A stretch of DNA of 64,000 bases from Pandoraea fibrosis (GCF_000807775.2 NZ_CP047385.1:1364001-1428000); one strand, 5' to 3'; positions 18,973-32,145 are shown, counted from the first letter of the stretch. Program-made: numbers and translations. Notes: generated by a model not told the origin, from the sequence alone.

Positions 18973-19058
18973 GCTTGCTGCGAAGCACCGGGATGACCTC
19001 CTGTGTGGGGGGGGCATCCTGTGTTAGGCTGCCGGTTTTTTCAGCAAGGGGCGAATCG

Positions 19059-19865
19059 ATGGCGATGAAACGACGTGCATTTGCGCTGGCCTTGGTGGTG
19101 GCCTCCGGGCTGCTATTGGGTGCCTGCGGGAAGAAGGAAGAATCGGCCGCAGGCCGGTCAGTCGGGCCGGATGGCTCGCAGCCTGTGTACGTCGTCGGCT
19201 CGGATGCTGCCTATGCGCCGTTCGAATATGAGACCGATACCCGGCAGATCGCCGGTTTCGATATCGATGTGATGAAAGCCGTCGCCGACAAGGCGGGCAT
19301 CTCCATCCGATTCATCAATACGCCGTTCGAAGGCATCTTCAATTCGCTGGTGCAGGGGGATCGGGACATTCTGATTTCGGCGATCACGATTACGGATGAA
19401 CGTCGCAAGCAGATGGATTTCTCGACGCCGTATTTTGAGGCGTCGCAGTTGATTGCCGTACCGGCCAATTCGACCGTACAGAAGTTCGACGATCTGAAGT
19501 CGCTGAAGGTGGGCGTGCAGACGGCGACCACGGGTGACGAAGTCGTGCAGAAGCTTATGGGCAAGAACAATCCGTCGGTCAAACGCTTTGAAGGCACGCC
19601 GCTGGCAATGAAGGAACTTGAGGCCGGGGGTGTCGATGCGGTGGTGGCCGACAATGGCGTCGTGGTGAACTTCATCACGAACAATCCGAATGCGAAGCTG
19701 CGCACGGTGGCCGATAGCAGCTTCCCGAAGGAGTACTACGGCATTGCAGTACGCAAGGGCGATGCCGAATTGCTGGCCAAGATCAATAAGGGTATCGACG
19801 TGATCAAGTCGGATGGCACGTATGACGCGATCTACGAACGCTACTTCGGCAAGAAGAAGTCCTGA
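19059..19865 (+). CDS. Amino-acid ABC transporter substrate-binding lipoprotein
   Basis: Periplasmic solute-binding protein of family 3. 268 residues with a lipoprotein signal, lipobox L-L-G-A-C with C23. Binding-fold stretches: V-G-S-D-A-A-Y-A-P-F-E-Y, I-A-G-F-D-I-D-V-M-K-A-V, the D-I-L-I-S-A-I-T-I-T-D-E-R-R segment and D-G-T-Y-D-A-I-Y-E-R-Y-F-G at the end. The D-x-R and polar ligand positions suggest a basic or polar amino acid. No permease or ATPase gene is adjacent, so it is an orphan binding protein. ATG 19059 has an AAGGGG ribosome site. Two hairpins follow. Confidence 0.9.
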   Translation: MAMKRRAFALALVVASGLLLGACGKKEESAAGRSVGPDGSQPVYVVGSDAAYAPFEYETDTRQIAGFDIDVMKAVADKAGISIRFINTPFEGIFNSLVQGDRDILISAITITDERRKQMDFSTPYFEASQLIAVPANSTVQKFDDLKSLKVGVQTATTGDEVVQKLMGKNNPSVKRFEGTPLAMKELEAGGVDAVVADNGVVVNFITNNPNAKLRTVADSSFPKEYYGIAVRKGDAELLAKINKGIDVIKSDGTYDAIYERYFGKKKS

Positions 19866-19888
19866 CGTTGCGCGCTCTCTCTATAGAG

Positions 19889-19914
19889 CATCGGCACCTG
19901 AAGGTGCCGATGCC
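19889..19914 (+). repeat. 12-bp perfect inverted repeat after the binding-protein gene
   Basis: GCATCGGCACCT (19889-19900) and AGGTGCCGATGC (19903-19914) with two bases between. No T-run, so it is not a classic terminator; it stands just before one and may protect the mRNA 3' end. Confidence 0.8.
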
Positions 19915-19920
19915 TGATGA

Positions 19921-19948
19921 AAAAGCCCCGTCGAGACGGGGCTTTTTC
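19921..19948. terminator. Rho-independent terminator upstream of the rRNA operon
   Basis: AAAAAGCCCCGTC / GACGGGGCTTTTT, eight GC-rich base pairs plus A/T flanks, loop GA. Ends the binding-protein transcript and insulates the rRNA promoter. The stretch 19949-20142 that follows contains no gene I can support; it is purine-rich with GACG-type repeats. Confidence 0.92.
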
Positions 19949-20142
19949 ATGGGTTTTCAAAATATTTTCACAAAGGGCTTGCCAGGGTACGGGGTTTTCA
20001 CTAATATCTCGTCTCTCGCAACGACAGCGACGCAGCGAAAGCGGCGACGACGTGGAAGCGACGGGCTGGAAAGCCCGGTGGTTAGGGGTTTTGGAGCTTG
20101 CGAGTCGCTACGGCGATGAGCGAAGAGAAGCGAAAAAAACTG

Positions 20143-20171
20143 TTGACGACGACGAGAAGCTGCGACATAAT
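20143..20171 (+). promoter_or_regulatory. rRNA operon promoter
   Basis: TTGACG at 20143-20148 and CATAAT at 20166-20171, spaced 17 bp, 276 bp before mature 16S. Strong sigma-70 match in the expected place; preceded by an A-rich run (AAAAAAA) that could act as an UP element. Confidence 0.8.
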
Positions 20172-20255
20172 CTCACTTCTCTGCTGCTGATGCAGCGACG
20201 CAGAAAACGAAGCGACGGCGCGGTAAGTGTGCGACGAAGTGAAGTCAGATGCGAT

Positions 20256-20274
20256 TGATCTTTAAAAATTGAAC
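20256..20274 (+). promoter_or_regulatory. boxA-type antitermination site in the rRNA leader
   Basis: TGATCTTTAAAAATTGAAC resembles the boxA core (TGCTCTTTAACA) bound by NusB/S10 to keep polymerase from terminating in rRNA genes. Confidence 0.7.
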
Positions 20275-20295
20275 AACCGATAAGTGTGGGCACTC
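20272..20295 (+). other. Pre-16S processing stem, left arm
   Basis: Positions 20272-20295 pair with 22001-22024 over 24 nt, the three non-Watson-Crick positions being G-U type. They bracket 16S and form the expected RNase III stem. Confidence 0.8.
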
Positions 20296-20446
20296 GATGA
20301 ATGGTGCGTCTGCTTCGGCAGATTAGCTTTAAATTTATTGAGGCTCACATAGTAATAGGTAAGTTAAGTAATTAACTTGTCAGCATACTTTGAGAGCGAC
20401 CGGTTCGAGTGATTTATCACGAAAAACCGAAAACAGTAACAGGTTT

Positions 20447-21982
<1,536 letters not shown>

Positions 21983-22044
21983 GAGCATGCACTGGAAGTT
22001 GAGTGTTCACGCTTATCGGTTGTTTGACTGCGTAGATCTAAGTC

Positions 22045-22121
22045 GGGTCTGTAGCTCAGGTGGTTAGAGCACCGTCTTGATAAGGCGGGGGTCGAAGGTT
22101 CAAGTCCTTCCAGACCCACCA
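22045..22121 (+). tRNA. ileT: tRNA-Ile (GAT)
   Basis: 77 nt including encoded CCA. Acceptor stem GGGTCTG/CAGACCC, D-arm TAGCTCAG, anticodon loop CTTGATAA with anticodon GAT, T-arm GGTTCAAGTCC. In the 16S-23S spacer. Confidence 0.98.
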
Positions 22122-22171
22122 AGCTTTACACCACCGCCTGACCAAGTCGAGTCGTGGTGATGTGCTTGACT

Positions 22172-22247
22172 GGGGGATTAGCTCAGCTGGGAGAGCACCT
22201 GCTTTGCAAGCAGGGGGTCGTCGGTTCGATCCCGTCATCCTCCACCA
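22172..22247 (+). tRNA. alaT: tRNA-Ala (TGC)
   Basis: 76 nt including encoded CCA. Acceptor GGGGGAT/ATCCTCC (one G-U), anticodon loop TTTGCAA with anticodon TGC, T-arm GGTTCGATCCC. Follows tRNA-Ile by 50 nt in the usual order. The following spacer to 23S (22248-22528) has no gene but carries a boxA. Confidence 0.98.
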
Positions 22248-22354
22248 AAACCTTAGATCGCATCGATGTCAGTCAAAAGCTTTTACGTCTGTAGTAAATC
22301 CCAATAGTGATTTAGCGTGAACGTTTTTGAATGACAGCAATGTCATGCAGTATT

Positions 22355-22370
22355 TGTTCTTTAACAATTT
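22355..22370 (+). promoter_or_regulatory. boxA-type site before 23S
   Basis: TGTTCTTTAACAATTT, a close match to boxA, in the spacer between tRNA-Ala and 23S, where a second antitermination site is usual. Confidence 0.75.
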
Positions 22371-22508
22371 AGAAGAAGTAGTAGTACAACGGAAGCGCGT
22401 TAGAGATGGCGCGTGGAAATTGTACGGGTTGTGATTGTATCAACCAGTATTTAAGTGATCGAAAGATGACTTGGAATACGGCACAACGCGATAACTCAAC
22501 CTATAGCT

Positions 22509-22528
22509 GGAAGACATTCTGGTTATAG

Positions 22529-22536
<8 letters not shown>
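22509..22536 (+). other. Pre-23S processing stem, left arm
   Basis: 22509-22536 pairs with 25397-25424 across 28 nt; the inner 18 (CTGGTTATAGGGTCAAGC) match with a single G-U. RNase III stem of 23S. Confidence 0.82.
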
Positions 22537-25405
<2,869 letters not shown>

Positions 25406-25546
25406 TATAACCAGTGTGTTTTCCCTGGTTTGAGTGACGTGTGTGCCCCAATGGCGCTGATACGCTCACAACCCAATTACATGTAGTACTACGCTTCTTC
25501 TGAATTGGTTTTGTTGCACGCCTAGTGCAGCAAGACATACAAGTTA

Positions 25547-25661
25547 TGCCTGATGACCATAGCGAGTTGGAACCACCCCTTCCCATCCCGAACAGGACCG
25601 TGAAACGACTCCACGCCGATGATAGTGCGGATACCCGTGTGAAAGTAGGTAATCGTCAGGC
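25547..25661 (+). rRNA. rrf: 5S ribosomal RNA
   Basis: About 115 nt. Terminal stem TGCCTGATGA ... TCGTCAGGC, with the conserved CCATCCCGAACAG block and GATAGTG. Located 141 nt after 23S and followed by the operon terminator. Confidence 0.94.
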
Positions 25662-25671
25662 TCCCCTAAAG

Positions 25672-25704
25672 ACCCCTTGCTACAACGCGTAGCAAGGGGT
25701 TTTT
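25672..25704 (+). terminator. rRNA operon terminator
   Basis: ACCCCTTGCTA / TAGCAAGGGGT, perfect 11-bp stem with a 7-nt loop, then TTTTTG. Placed 10 nt after 5S. Confidence 0.94.
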
Positions 25705-25856
25705 GCTTTGTGCGATCGCTTTATTCTGTGACTTGCGGAGTGATTCAAGCGCCGGGTGTTGCGTCGTCGCCATGATGTGAAATTCCCGATAGATCGACAT
25801 CCATTTCTCGCTTAGCATTCGGCCACGGGGTTAGTGAAGTTCGTGGAGCGAAACAG

Positions 25857-26699
25857 GTGTTGAATCAAGATCAGGGCAAGCGCCATGCAAAGTGGCGTGC
25901 CAGTGCGATAGGTATCGGTGTCGCAGTCGTCCTATCCGGAATTATGGGATGCAGTTCGCCGGGATCGTCTTCGACACGAGCGTCGGCGATGACCGTACCG
26001 GTGCAGAACGACGAAATTGCGCCGCTTTCTGCCGCAGTGAATTCGGATGGTCTGCCACCGCACTGGGAGACTTATCTGGTCACCCGCAAAAAACGCCTCA
26101 CCGACTACGAACAGACAACCGATAGCGATGGCATTGCCGTCATTCGGGCTGTCGTCGACGGATCGGCATCCGGCATTGCCCAGAAGCTTGATATCCCCGT
26201 GTACCCGGGCGCCAAATTGACATGGCGCTGGCGCGCCGACGCCATGCCCGCTAAGGCAGACATTCGCACGAAACAATTTGATGATGCACCGGTGCGTATC
26301 GCGCTCGCATTCGATGGCGATTCGGCAAAACTCACTGTTCAGGATCACTTGCACCGCGAACTGGCCCGACTGGTGAGCGGTCGAGAGCTACCGTTCGCGA
26401 CGTTGATGTATACGTGGGGCGACGATAAGTTTGCTGCGAATGACGTTGTCGCGAATCCCTACACCGAGCGCATCCGTTCGATCGTTGTCGAACGTGGCGA
26501 GACGAATCTTGGAAGATGGCAGACTTATTCTCGAGATATCGCGAAGGACTATGAGAAGGCGTTTGGAGAGCCACCGGGGCGTCTGATTGGCATTGCCATC
26601 ATGAGTGACGGCGACAATACGCAATCGAAATTTACCGCATGGTACGGTGATATTCACCTGGAAACTGACGGCATTCCTACAACTACTGCCGCTAAATAA
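25857..26699 (+). CDS. DUF3047-family lipoprotein
   Basis: 280 residues. N-terminal hydrophobic signal ending in S-G-I-M-G-C, a likely lipobox, so probably a lipoprotein. The rest is a beta-rich domain of the DUF3047 type: W-R-W-R-A-D, V-R-I-A-L-A-F-D-G-D, L-M-Y-T-W-G-D and R-L-I-G-I-A-I-M-S-D-G-D-N-T-x-S-x-x-x-A-W-Y-G-D. No enzymatic function is known for this family. Start is GTG 25857, nine nt after GGAG; TTG 25860 is possible. It is a single gene between the rRNA operon and a terminator, with spacer 25705-25856 carrying no gene. Confidence 0.82.
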   Translation: MLNQDQGKRHAKWRASAIGIGVAVVLSGIMGCSSPGSSSTRASAMTVPVQNDEIAPLSAAVNSDGLPPHWETYLVTRKKRLTDYEQTTDSDGIAVIRAVVDGSASGIAQKLDIPVYPGAKLTWRWRADAMPAKADIRTKQFDDAPVRIALAFDGDSAKLTVQDHLHRELARLVSGRELPFATLMYTWGDDKFAANDVVANPYTERIRSIVVERGETNLGRWQTYSRDIAKDYEKAFGEPPGRLIGIAIMSDGDNTQSKFTAWYGDIHLETDGIPTTTAAK

Positions 26700-26722
26700 C
26701 GAGTTTTGACGCTATCAAAACA

Positions 26723-26751
26723 AAAGGCCGGCAAATCAATTGCCGGCCTTT
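26723..26751. terminator. Bidirectional terminator (DUF3047 gene / M20 gene)
   Basis: AAAGGCCGGCAA / TTGCCGGCCTTT, 12-bp perfect arms, five-base loop. A-rich on one side, T-rich on the other, between convergent genes. Confidence 0.88.
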
Positions 26752-26785
26752 GTTATTGCGATGCGGAAGACCAAATCACGACAGC

Positions 26786-27982
26786 TTACTGATCACGTCC
26801 AAAATACGTTTCGACCAGCTTCACCCAATAAGTACCGCCAAGCGGGAGCAAGTCGTCGTTGAAGTCGTAGCTGGCGTTGTGCAGATTGCACGGTCCAAGA
26901 CCATGGCCGGCGTCGCGATGGGTGCCGTCGCCATTGCCGATGAATACATACGCGCCGGGTTTCTCGAGAAGCATGAACGAGAAATCCTCCGCGCCCATCG
27001 TCGGCTCGACCTTGTCGTTGACGTTCTCGTCGCCGACCAACTCGCGCATGACGTCGGCACACAGTGCCGCCATGGCAGGCTCGTTGATCGTCGGCGGATA
27101 GTTACGATGGAATTCGATTTCTGCCGAGCAGCCGAGGCCTTTGGCGACGAACTCGGAAATCTCGCGCAGACGCGTTTCGATGAGATCCAGCACTTCGATC
27201 GAGAACGTGCGGATCGTCCCTCCCAACCATGCGACGTCGGGCACGACATTGGTCGCATCGCCGGCGTGGATCTGCGTGATGGACAGCACTGCGGCGTCGA
27301 TCGGGCGCTTATTGCGCGTGATGATGCTCTGCAAGGCCTGAGCCACCTGGACGGCGGCGATCACGGGGTCGATGCCCGCGTTCGGAATGCCCGCGTGAGT
27401 TCCCTTGCCGCGGATCGTGATCTTGAATTCGTTGCTCGAGGCCATCATCGGGCCCGGCGTCACGGCGAATGTCCCCATCGGCACGCCCGGCCAGTTGTGC
27501 ATGCCGAATACAGCCTGCATGGGGAAGCGCTCGAACAGTCCGTCCCTGATCATCTCGCGAGCCCCGCCGCCACCTTCTTCGGCCGGTTGAAAAATGAGAT
27601 AAACGGTGCCGTCGAAATTGCGGTGTTTCTGAAGATATTGCGCTGCGGCAAGCAACATGGCCGTATGGCCATCGTGGCCGCAGGCATGCATCTTCCCATC
27701 GTGTTTGGATGCGTGTTCGAACGTATTGGCTTCATGAATCGGCAGCGCATCCATATCGGCGCGCAGACCGATCGCGCGGTCGCTGCTGCCATTCTTGATG
27801 ATGCCCACGAGCCCGGTTTTACCCAGTCCACGGTGAATGGGGATACCCCATTTGGTCAACGTCTCGGCAACGACGTCGGAGGTGCGGTTTTCTTCGAAGC
27901 AAAGTTCGGGATGGGCGTGAATGTCACGTCGGATGGTCTGAATTTCGCCGCGAGCGGCGTCGATTTCTGGAATGAGCTTCAT
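26786..27982 (-). CDS. M20D-family amidohydrolase (N-acyl-amino acid / hippurate hydrolase type)
   Basis: Cytosolic metallopeptidase that removes an acyl group from an amino acid; exact substrate unknown. 398 residues. Metal ligands: H-A-C-G-H-D-G-H, Q-P-A-E-E-G-G-G-G-A, a catalytic-domain His in M-H-N-W-P-G and the C-terminal G-A-E-D-F-S-F-M and H-N-A-S-Y-D-F-N-D. The central dimerisation lid is present (K-G-T-H-A-G-I-P). Family members include HipO and IAA-amino-acid hydrolases. Monocistronic and divergent from the molybdoenzyme gene; 27983-28194 carries no gene. Confidence 0.92.
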   Translation of the reverse strand: MKLIPEIDAARGEIQTIRRDIHAHPELCFEENRTSDVVAETLTKWGIPIHRGLGKTGLVGIIKNGSSDRAIGLRADMDALPIHEANTFEHASKHDGKMHACGHDGHTAMLLAAAQYLQKHRNFDGTVYLIFQPAEEGGGGAREMIRDGLFERFPMQAVFGMHNWPGVPMGTFAVTPGPMMASSNEFKITIRGKGTHAGIPNAGIDPVIAAVQVAQALQSIITRNKRPIDAAVLSITQIHAGDATNVVPDVAWLGGTIRTFSIEVLDLIETRLREISEFVAKGLGCSAEIEFHRNYPPTINEPAMAALCADVMRELVGDENVNDKVEPTMGAEDFSFMLLEKPGAYVFIGNGDGTHRDAGHGLGPCNLHNASYDFNDDLLPLGGTYWVKLVETYFGRDQ

Positions 27983-28194
27983 ATCGGGGGATTCGCAAGG
28001 CGCAATGGCTCATCTTACCCCTAATAGCGAGGGCTGGCATCTTGGCAAGAATTGCCCGAGCGGGGTATCGGATACGTCTGGAAAATGCCGCGAATGCCCG
28101 TCTGGCGGGGCGACGCGTGAATGAACGTAATACAATATCGCCAGCGTCCCACCATTGCAGGACGCGGCAATTCGGTAGAGAGAGGAGTAGTTTC

Positions 28195-30270
28195 ATGACG
28201 ACCAATACCCATGTCGTTCGGGCCGCCTGCCCGCATGACTGTCCCGACACGTGCGCGTTGCACGTCACCGTGGAGAATGGCGTCGCGATCAAGGTCCAGG
28301 GGGACCCCGACCATCCGACGACCAAGGGCGTCTTGTGCACGAAAGTCTCGCGTTACACCGAACGAACTTACCATCCGGATCGCCTGTTATATCCGCTCAA
28401 ACGTATTGGTCCGAAAGGTAGCGGGGAATTTGCGCGGGTCAGTTGGGATGAGGCGCTCGATGAGATTGCCCGCCGACTGAGCGCCATTGCTGCCCGTGAA
28501 CCCGAAGCCATTCTGCCGTACAGCTATGCCGGCACGATGGGGTTCGTTCAGGGCGAATCGATGGCTGCGCGGTTCTTCAACAAACTTGGCGCGTCCGATC
28601 TCGATCGCACAATTTGCGCGAGTGCAGGGGCGGCGGGGCTGAGATACACCTACGGCGCCGGGGTCGGCATGCATGTCGAGCACTTCGTCGACAGCAAATT
28701 GATTCTGATCTGGGGCAGCAATCCGATTACGTCGAGCGTGCACTTCTGGGCGATTGCACAGGAAGCGAAGCGGCGTGGTGCGAAGCTGATTGCCATTGAC
28801 CCCTACCGCTCGCTGACTGCGGAGAAGTGCCACCAGCATATTGCGTTGTTGCCGGGAACGGATGCCGCATTGGCATTGGGCATGATGCATGTTCTGATTG
28901 CCGAGGATCTAGTTGATCACGAGTACATTGCCCGGTATACGGTGGGTTACGCCGAACTTACGGATCGTGTGCGGCGCTATACGCCGGCGAAGGTCGCGGA
29001 AATCTGCGGCATCGACGAAGCGACAATCATCACATTGGCGCGTGAGTATGCGAGTGCGAAGCCGGCGGCCATTCGTCTGAATTACGGCATGCAGCGCGCC
29101 AAAGGTGGCGGTCAGGCGACGCGCGCAGTCGCATGTCTTCCCGCGCTGATCGGTGCATGGCGCGATCCGGCGGGCGGAATGCTGATGTCGACATCAGGTT
29201 ATGCACCGGTGGATGCCGTGGCGCAGGCGCGCCCGGATCTGCGACCGCGACAGGACAAGCCTGCGCGCGTAGTCAACATGAGTGCCATCGGTGATGCACT
29301 TTGCCACACCGGCGACGAATCGTTCGGCCCTAAGATCGAAGCGCTGGTGGTCTACAACAGCAACCCCGTTGCGGTGGCGCCTGAGTCGAGCAAGGTAGCG
29401 GCCGGTTTTGGCCGCGAGGATCTCTTCACGGTAGTGCTGGAGCACTTCCAGACCGATACCGCAGATTATGCCGACTTCGTGCTGCCGGCGACGACGCAGC
29501 TCGAACATCTGGATATTCACAAGGCTTACGGCCACACCTATCTACTGGCGAACAATCCAGCGATTGCGCCACTTGGTGAGGCAAAGCCCAACTCGGAAAT
29601 CTTCCGCCTTCTGGCCCAGCGCATGGGGTGGCAGGACGCCTGTTTCTTAGACACCGACGATCAACTGGCCGAGCAATCGATTCGTTGGAGCGATGCGCGT
29701 ATGGCAAACAGCGACTGGGAAACCCTCAAGCGCGATGGGTGGATTCGCTACGATCTTCCGGAGGCGCCGTTTGCGAACGGACAGTTCTATACGCCATCGG
29801 GGAAGTGCGAGTTCTATTCGGAGCGCATGTTGCAGGAAGGCTTCGACCCATTGCCCGACTGGGTGCCGCCATACGAGTCGGTCGCCAGCAATCCCGAGCT
29901 GGCCGCTCGCTATCCGCTGGCGATGATCTCGCCGCCGGCTCGCAATTTCCTGAATTCGAGCTTCGTGAATGTCGATAGCCTGCGGGCCACGGTCGGCGAA
30001 CCTACGCTGGATATTCATCCATCAGATGCCGCACCGCGTGGCATTGTAGACGGCGTCGGTGTTCGGATTTTCAACGATCGGGGCACGCTCAATGCCAAGG
30101 CTCGGGTCACGGAGAAGGCGCGGGAGGGTGTTGTCGTCGGCCTCTCCATCTGGTGGAAGAAGCTTGCGCCGGACGGCAAGAATGCTAACGAAGTGACGAG
30201 CCAACAACTCACCGATCTTGGCCGGGCGCCCACCTTTTACGACTGCCTGGTCGAAGTTGCACCGGTATAG
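28195..30270 (+). CDS. Molybdopterin-dependent oxidoreductase with [4Fe-4S] cluster
   Basis: 691 residues, DMSO-reductase superfamily. The N-terminal cluster motif is C12-x3-C16-x3-C20-x27-C48. The Moco core includes S-Y-A-G-T-M-G-F-V-Q-G, I-W-G-S-N-P-I-T-S-S-V-H and I-D-P-Y-R-S; C141 in T-I-C-A-S-A is a candidate region for the metal ligand. The C-terminal dinucleotide domain starts near residue 580. No Tat signal, so likely cytosolic. No electron-transfer or chaperone partner gene is adjacent, so substrate and acceptor are unknown. The open frame runs from 28042, but ATG 28195 follows AGAGGAG. Confidence 0.9.
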   Translation: MTTNTHVVRAACPHDCPDTCALHVTVENGVAIKVQGDPDHPTTKGVLCTKVSRYTERTYHPDRLLYPLKRIGPKGSGEFARVSWDEALDEIARRLSAIAAREPEAILPYSYAGTMGFVQGESMAARFFNKLGASDLDRTICASAGAAGLRYTYGAGVGMHVEHFVDSKLILIWGSNPITSSVHFWAIAQEAKRRGAKLIAIDPYRSLTAEKCHQHIALLPGTDAALALGMMHVLIAEDLVDHEYIARYTVGYAELTDRVRRYTPAKVAEICGIDEATIITLAREYASAKPAAIRLNYGMQRAKGGGQATRAVACLPALIGAWRDPAGGMLMSTSGYAPVDAVAQARPDLRPRQDKPARVVNMSAIGDALCHTGDESFGPKIEALVVYNSNPVAVAPESSKVAAGFGREDLFTVVLEHFQTDTADYADFVLPATTQLEHLDIHKAYGHTYLLANNPAIAPLGEAKPNSEIFRLLAQRMGWQDACFLDTDDQLAEQSIRWSDARMANSDWETLKRDGWIRYDLPEAPFANGQFYTPSGKCEFYSERMLQEGFDPLPDWVPPYESVASNPELAARYPLAMISPPARNFLNSSFVNVDSLRATVGEPTLDIHPSDAAPRGIVDGVGVRIFNDRGTLNAKARVTEKAREGVVVGLSIWWKKLAPDGKNANEVTSQQLTDLGRAPTFYDCLVEVAPV

Positions 30271-30307
30271 GCGCGATTGATTTGAGGCCAACGTCGAGGA
30301 GCCCGCG

Positions 30308-31453
30308 ATGCCGATCCTATCTGCGCTGGTGACGACGTTTTGCCGTTGGCGTGGGCACGTCAACGCAGCGATGGTGGCGGGAGTGAGCCTGTTGTTCGGT
30401 CTGGGGGGATGTAGTCAGGTTGGCTATTACGCGCAATCGATCAATGGGCACTTCACGGTGCTGCATGAGGCGCGGCCCGTCACGGATCTGCTGGCGGACC
30501 CATCGATCGATCCGCGACTGCGTACACGACTTGTCGAGGCGGAGCAGATTCGCAGCTATGCGGTGTCGGCACTTGGCGAACCGGATAACGGAAGCTATCG
30601 AAGCTACGCCGACCTGAAGCGTCCGTTCGTGGTCTACAACGTCTTTGCCGCCCCCTCGCTGTCGTTAAAGTTGCGGGAGTCCTGTCTGCTGGTCGTTGGC
30701 TGCGTCGAGTACCGTGGCTACTACTCTCGTGAATCCGCCGAAGCTTATGCGGCCGAGTTACATCGAGACGGTTGGGAGACGTTCGTTGCGGGCATTCCAG
30801 CTTACTCGACGCTCGGTTATTTCGACGATCCGCTGCTGAACACCTTCATTTATCTCCCACGGGCGGAAGTCGCGCGGATGATTTTTCACGAACTCGCTCA
30901 CCAGATTCTGTTCGTTCGCGGGGACACCGCGTTCAATGAGTCGTTCGCCGTGACGGTAGAGACGGTTGGGGTTCAGCGCTGGCTGATGGCACACCCCGAT
31001 GCGGCGATCGAGTACGGGCGATACGACGCGCATCGGCGCCAATTCCGCAAGTTGGTGGATAGCTATCGGAAACGTCTGGAAGCGCTCTACGCCGGCCCGG
31101 AATCGGATGCTGAGAAAGCGGTCAGCAAGGACGTCATGTTTAGCCGGATGCGGGCTGACTATGAGGCGTTGAAGACGTCCTGGGGGGGATACAAGGGCTT
31201 CGATCTGTGGTTTGCGACCGATTTGAACAACGCAAAAATCGGGTCTTTCGCGACATATAACCAGTGGGTGCCGGCATTCATGGCGCTCCTCGCGCAAGAG
31301 CAAGGCGATTTGCCCAAGTTTTACGCGGCTGTCAAAGCCATGTCGAAACGGCCCGAAGCCGAGCGTAACGAGGCGCTCGCCGTGTTGGACAAAACCCCCG
31401 AAGCGGCAACGGCAAGGGCTTCGCTGGAAAGCCCAATGCAGGCGGGGCGATAA
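30308..31453 (+). CDS. Putative aminopeptidase lipoprotein (PF10023-type)
   Basis: 381 residues. Signal with lipobox G-L-G-G-C (C35), so an envelope lipoprotein. Zinc-peptidase motif H-E-L-A-H-Q at 194-199 with a downstream Glu in N-E-S-F-A (about 211), the gluzincin arrangement. Family stretches S-Q-V-G-Y-Y-x-Q-S-I-N-G-H and A-G-I-P-A-Y-S-T-L-G-Y-F-D-D-P agree with the predicted aminopeptidase family. ATG 30308 has a GAGGAG ribosome site 7 nt upstream, 37 bp after the molybdoenzyme gene, so the two may be co-transcribed. Substrate unproven. Confidence 0.87.
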   Translation: MPILSALVTTFCRWRGHVNAAMVAGVSLLFGLGGCSQVGYYAQSINGHFTVLHEARPVTDLLADPSIDPRLRTRLVEAEQIRSYAVSALGEPDNGSYRSYADLKRPFVVYNVFAAPSLSLKLRESCLLVVGCVEYRGYYSRESAEAYAAELHRDGWETFVAGIPAYSTLGYFDDPLLNTFIYLPRAEVARMIFHELAHQILFVRGDTAFNESFAVTVETVGVQRWLMAHPDAAIEYGRYDAHRRQFRKLVDSYRKRLEALYAGPESDAEKAVSKDVMFSRMRADYEALKTSWGGYKGFDLWFATDLNNAKIGSFATYNQWVPAFMALLAQEQGDLPKFYAAVKAMSKRPEAERNEALAVLDKTPEAATARASLESPMQAGR

Positions 31454-31540
31454 ACGCATTGCTCGGCAACGCCCGCCGGCCAGTCGTTGAGCACGTAGCT
31501 CAACTCGCTGCCCCAAAGCCTAAATGGTGATTTTCGCGGC

Positions 31541-32020
31541 TTACCCAATCACCGACTTCAAATCTCCCAGCAGCGCGTAGAGCTGCTGCTGACGGTCTTC
31601 CGGTAGCTGTCCCAAGCGCTGCTCGATCCACGTTTCATGCGCCCGAGCCATATTGGAGAACGCTTTCTTGCCGCGCGGGGTGAGTTTGATCAGGAAGGCG
31701 CGCCGATCGTTGACCACCGTCTCGCGCGTCACCCAGCCCTCTTTCTCCAACTGATCGGTGATGCCTGTGACATTCCCGCCAGTGACCATCATTCGCTTGC
31801 TCAATTCGCCCATCTTCAGCCCTTCCGGATGGCGGTCGAGCTGTGCCAGCAGATCGAAGCGCGGCAATGTGCAATCGAATTCCTGGCGCAAACGCGAACG
31901 GATATCCGTCTCGATCATGTTCGCGCAGGTGAGCAGCCGCAACCACAGACGCAAGGCGTCGTGCTCGCGATCGTGGGCTCGCGTTTCGAGATCGAGAGAG
32001 TCGGAGTCGGCGAGGCTCAT
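31541..32020 (-). CDS. MarR-family transcriptional regulator
   Basis: 159 residues, winged-helix DNA-binding protein that usually releases DNA on binding a small phenolic or oxidant. The recognition region is L-S-K-R-M-M-V-T-G-G-N-V-T-G-I-T-D-Q-L-E and the wing T-R-E-T-V-V-N-D-R-R-A-F-L-I-K-L-T. No clear ribosome site precedes ATG 32020. A perfect 8-bp inverted repeat sits 11 bp upstream, a likely autoregulatory site. The target genes are not obvious: it is convergent with the aminopeptidase and downstream of the porin in the same direction. The gap 31454-31540 is plain. Confidence 0.93.
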   Translation of the reverse strand: MSLADSDSLDLETRAHDREHDALRLWLRLLTCANMIETDIRSRLRQEFDCTLPRFDLLAQLDRHPEGLKMGELSKRMMVTGGNVTGITDQLEKEGWVTRETVVNDRRAFLIKLTPRGKKAFSNMARAHETWIEQRLGQLPEDRQQQLYALLGDLKSVIG

Positions 32021-32030
32021 GGTCGGGGAA

Positions 32031-32055
32031 TAAAATTTACAGTATGGAAATTTTA
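32031..32055. promoter_or_regulatory. Candidate MarR operator
   Basis: TAAAATTT (32031-32038) and AAATTTTA (32048-32055), perfect arms with nine bases between; centre-to-centre about 17 bp, suiting a MarR dimer. In the promoter/leader of the regulator gene. Confidence 0.6.
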
Positions 32056-32145
32056 GGTTTGAAATAAACGCTCGGTCAAGCTGGGGGCGCTACGAGGTCT
32101 TCGAGCCGCCTGATGGCCAGTCCGCAAATTGGGGAACCAAAGCAT

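Noticed and set aside
19949..20142. GACG-rich stretch before the rRNA promoter considered as a repeat array or CRISPR remnant
   Set aside because: Units are irregular, short and without spacers of constant length.
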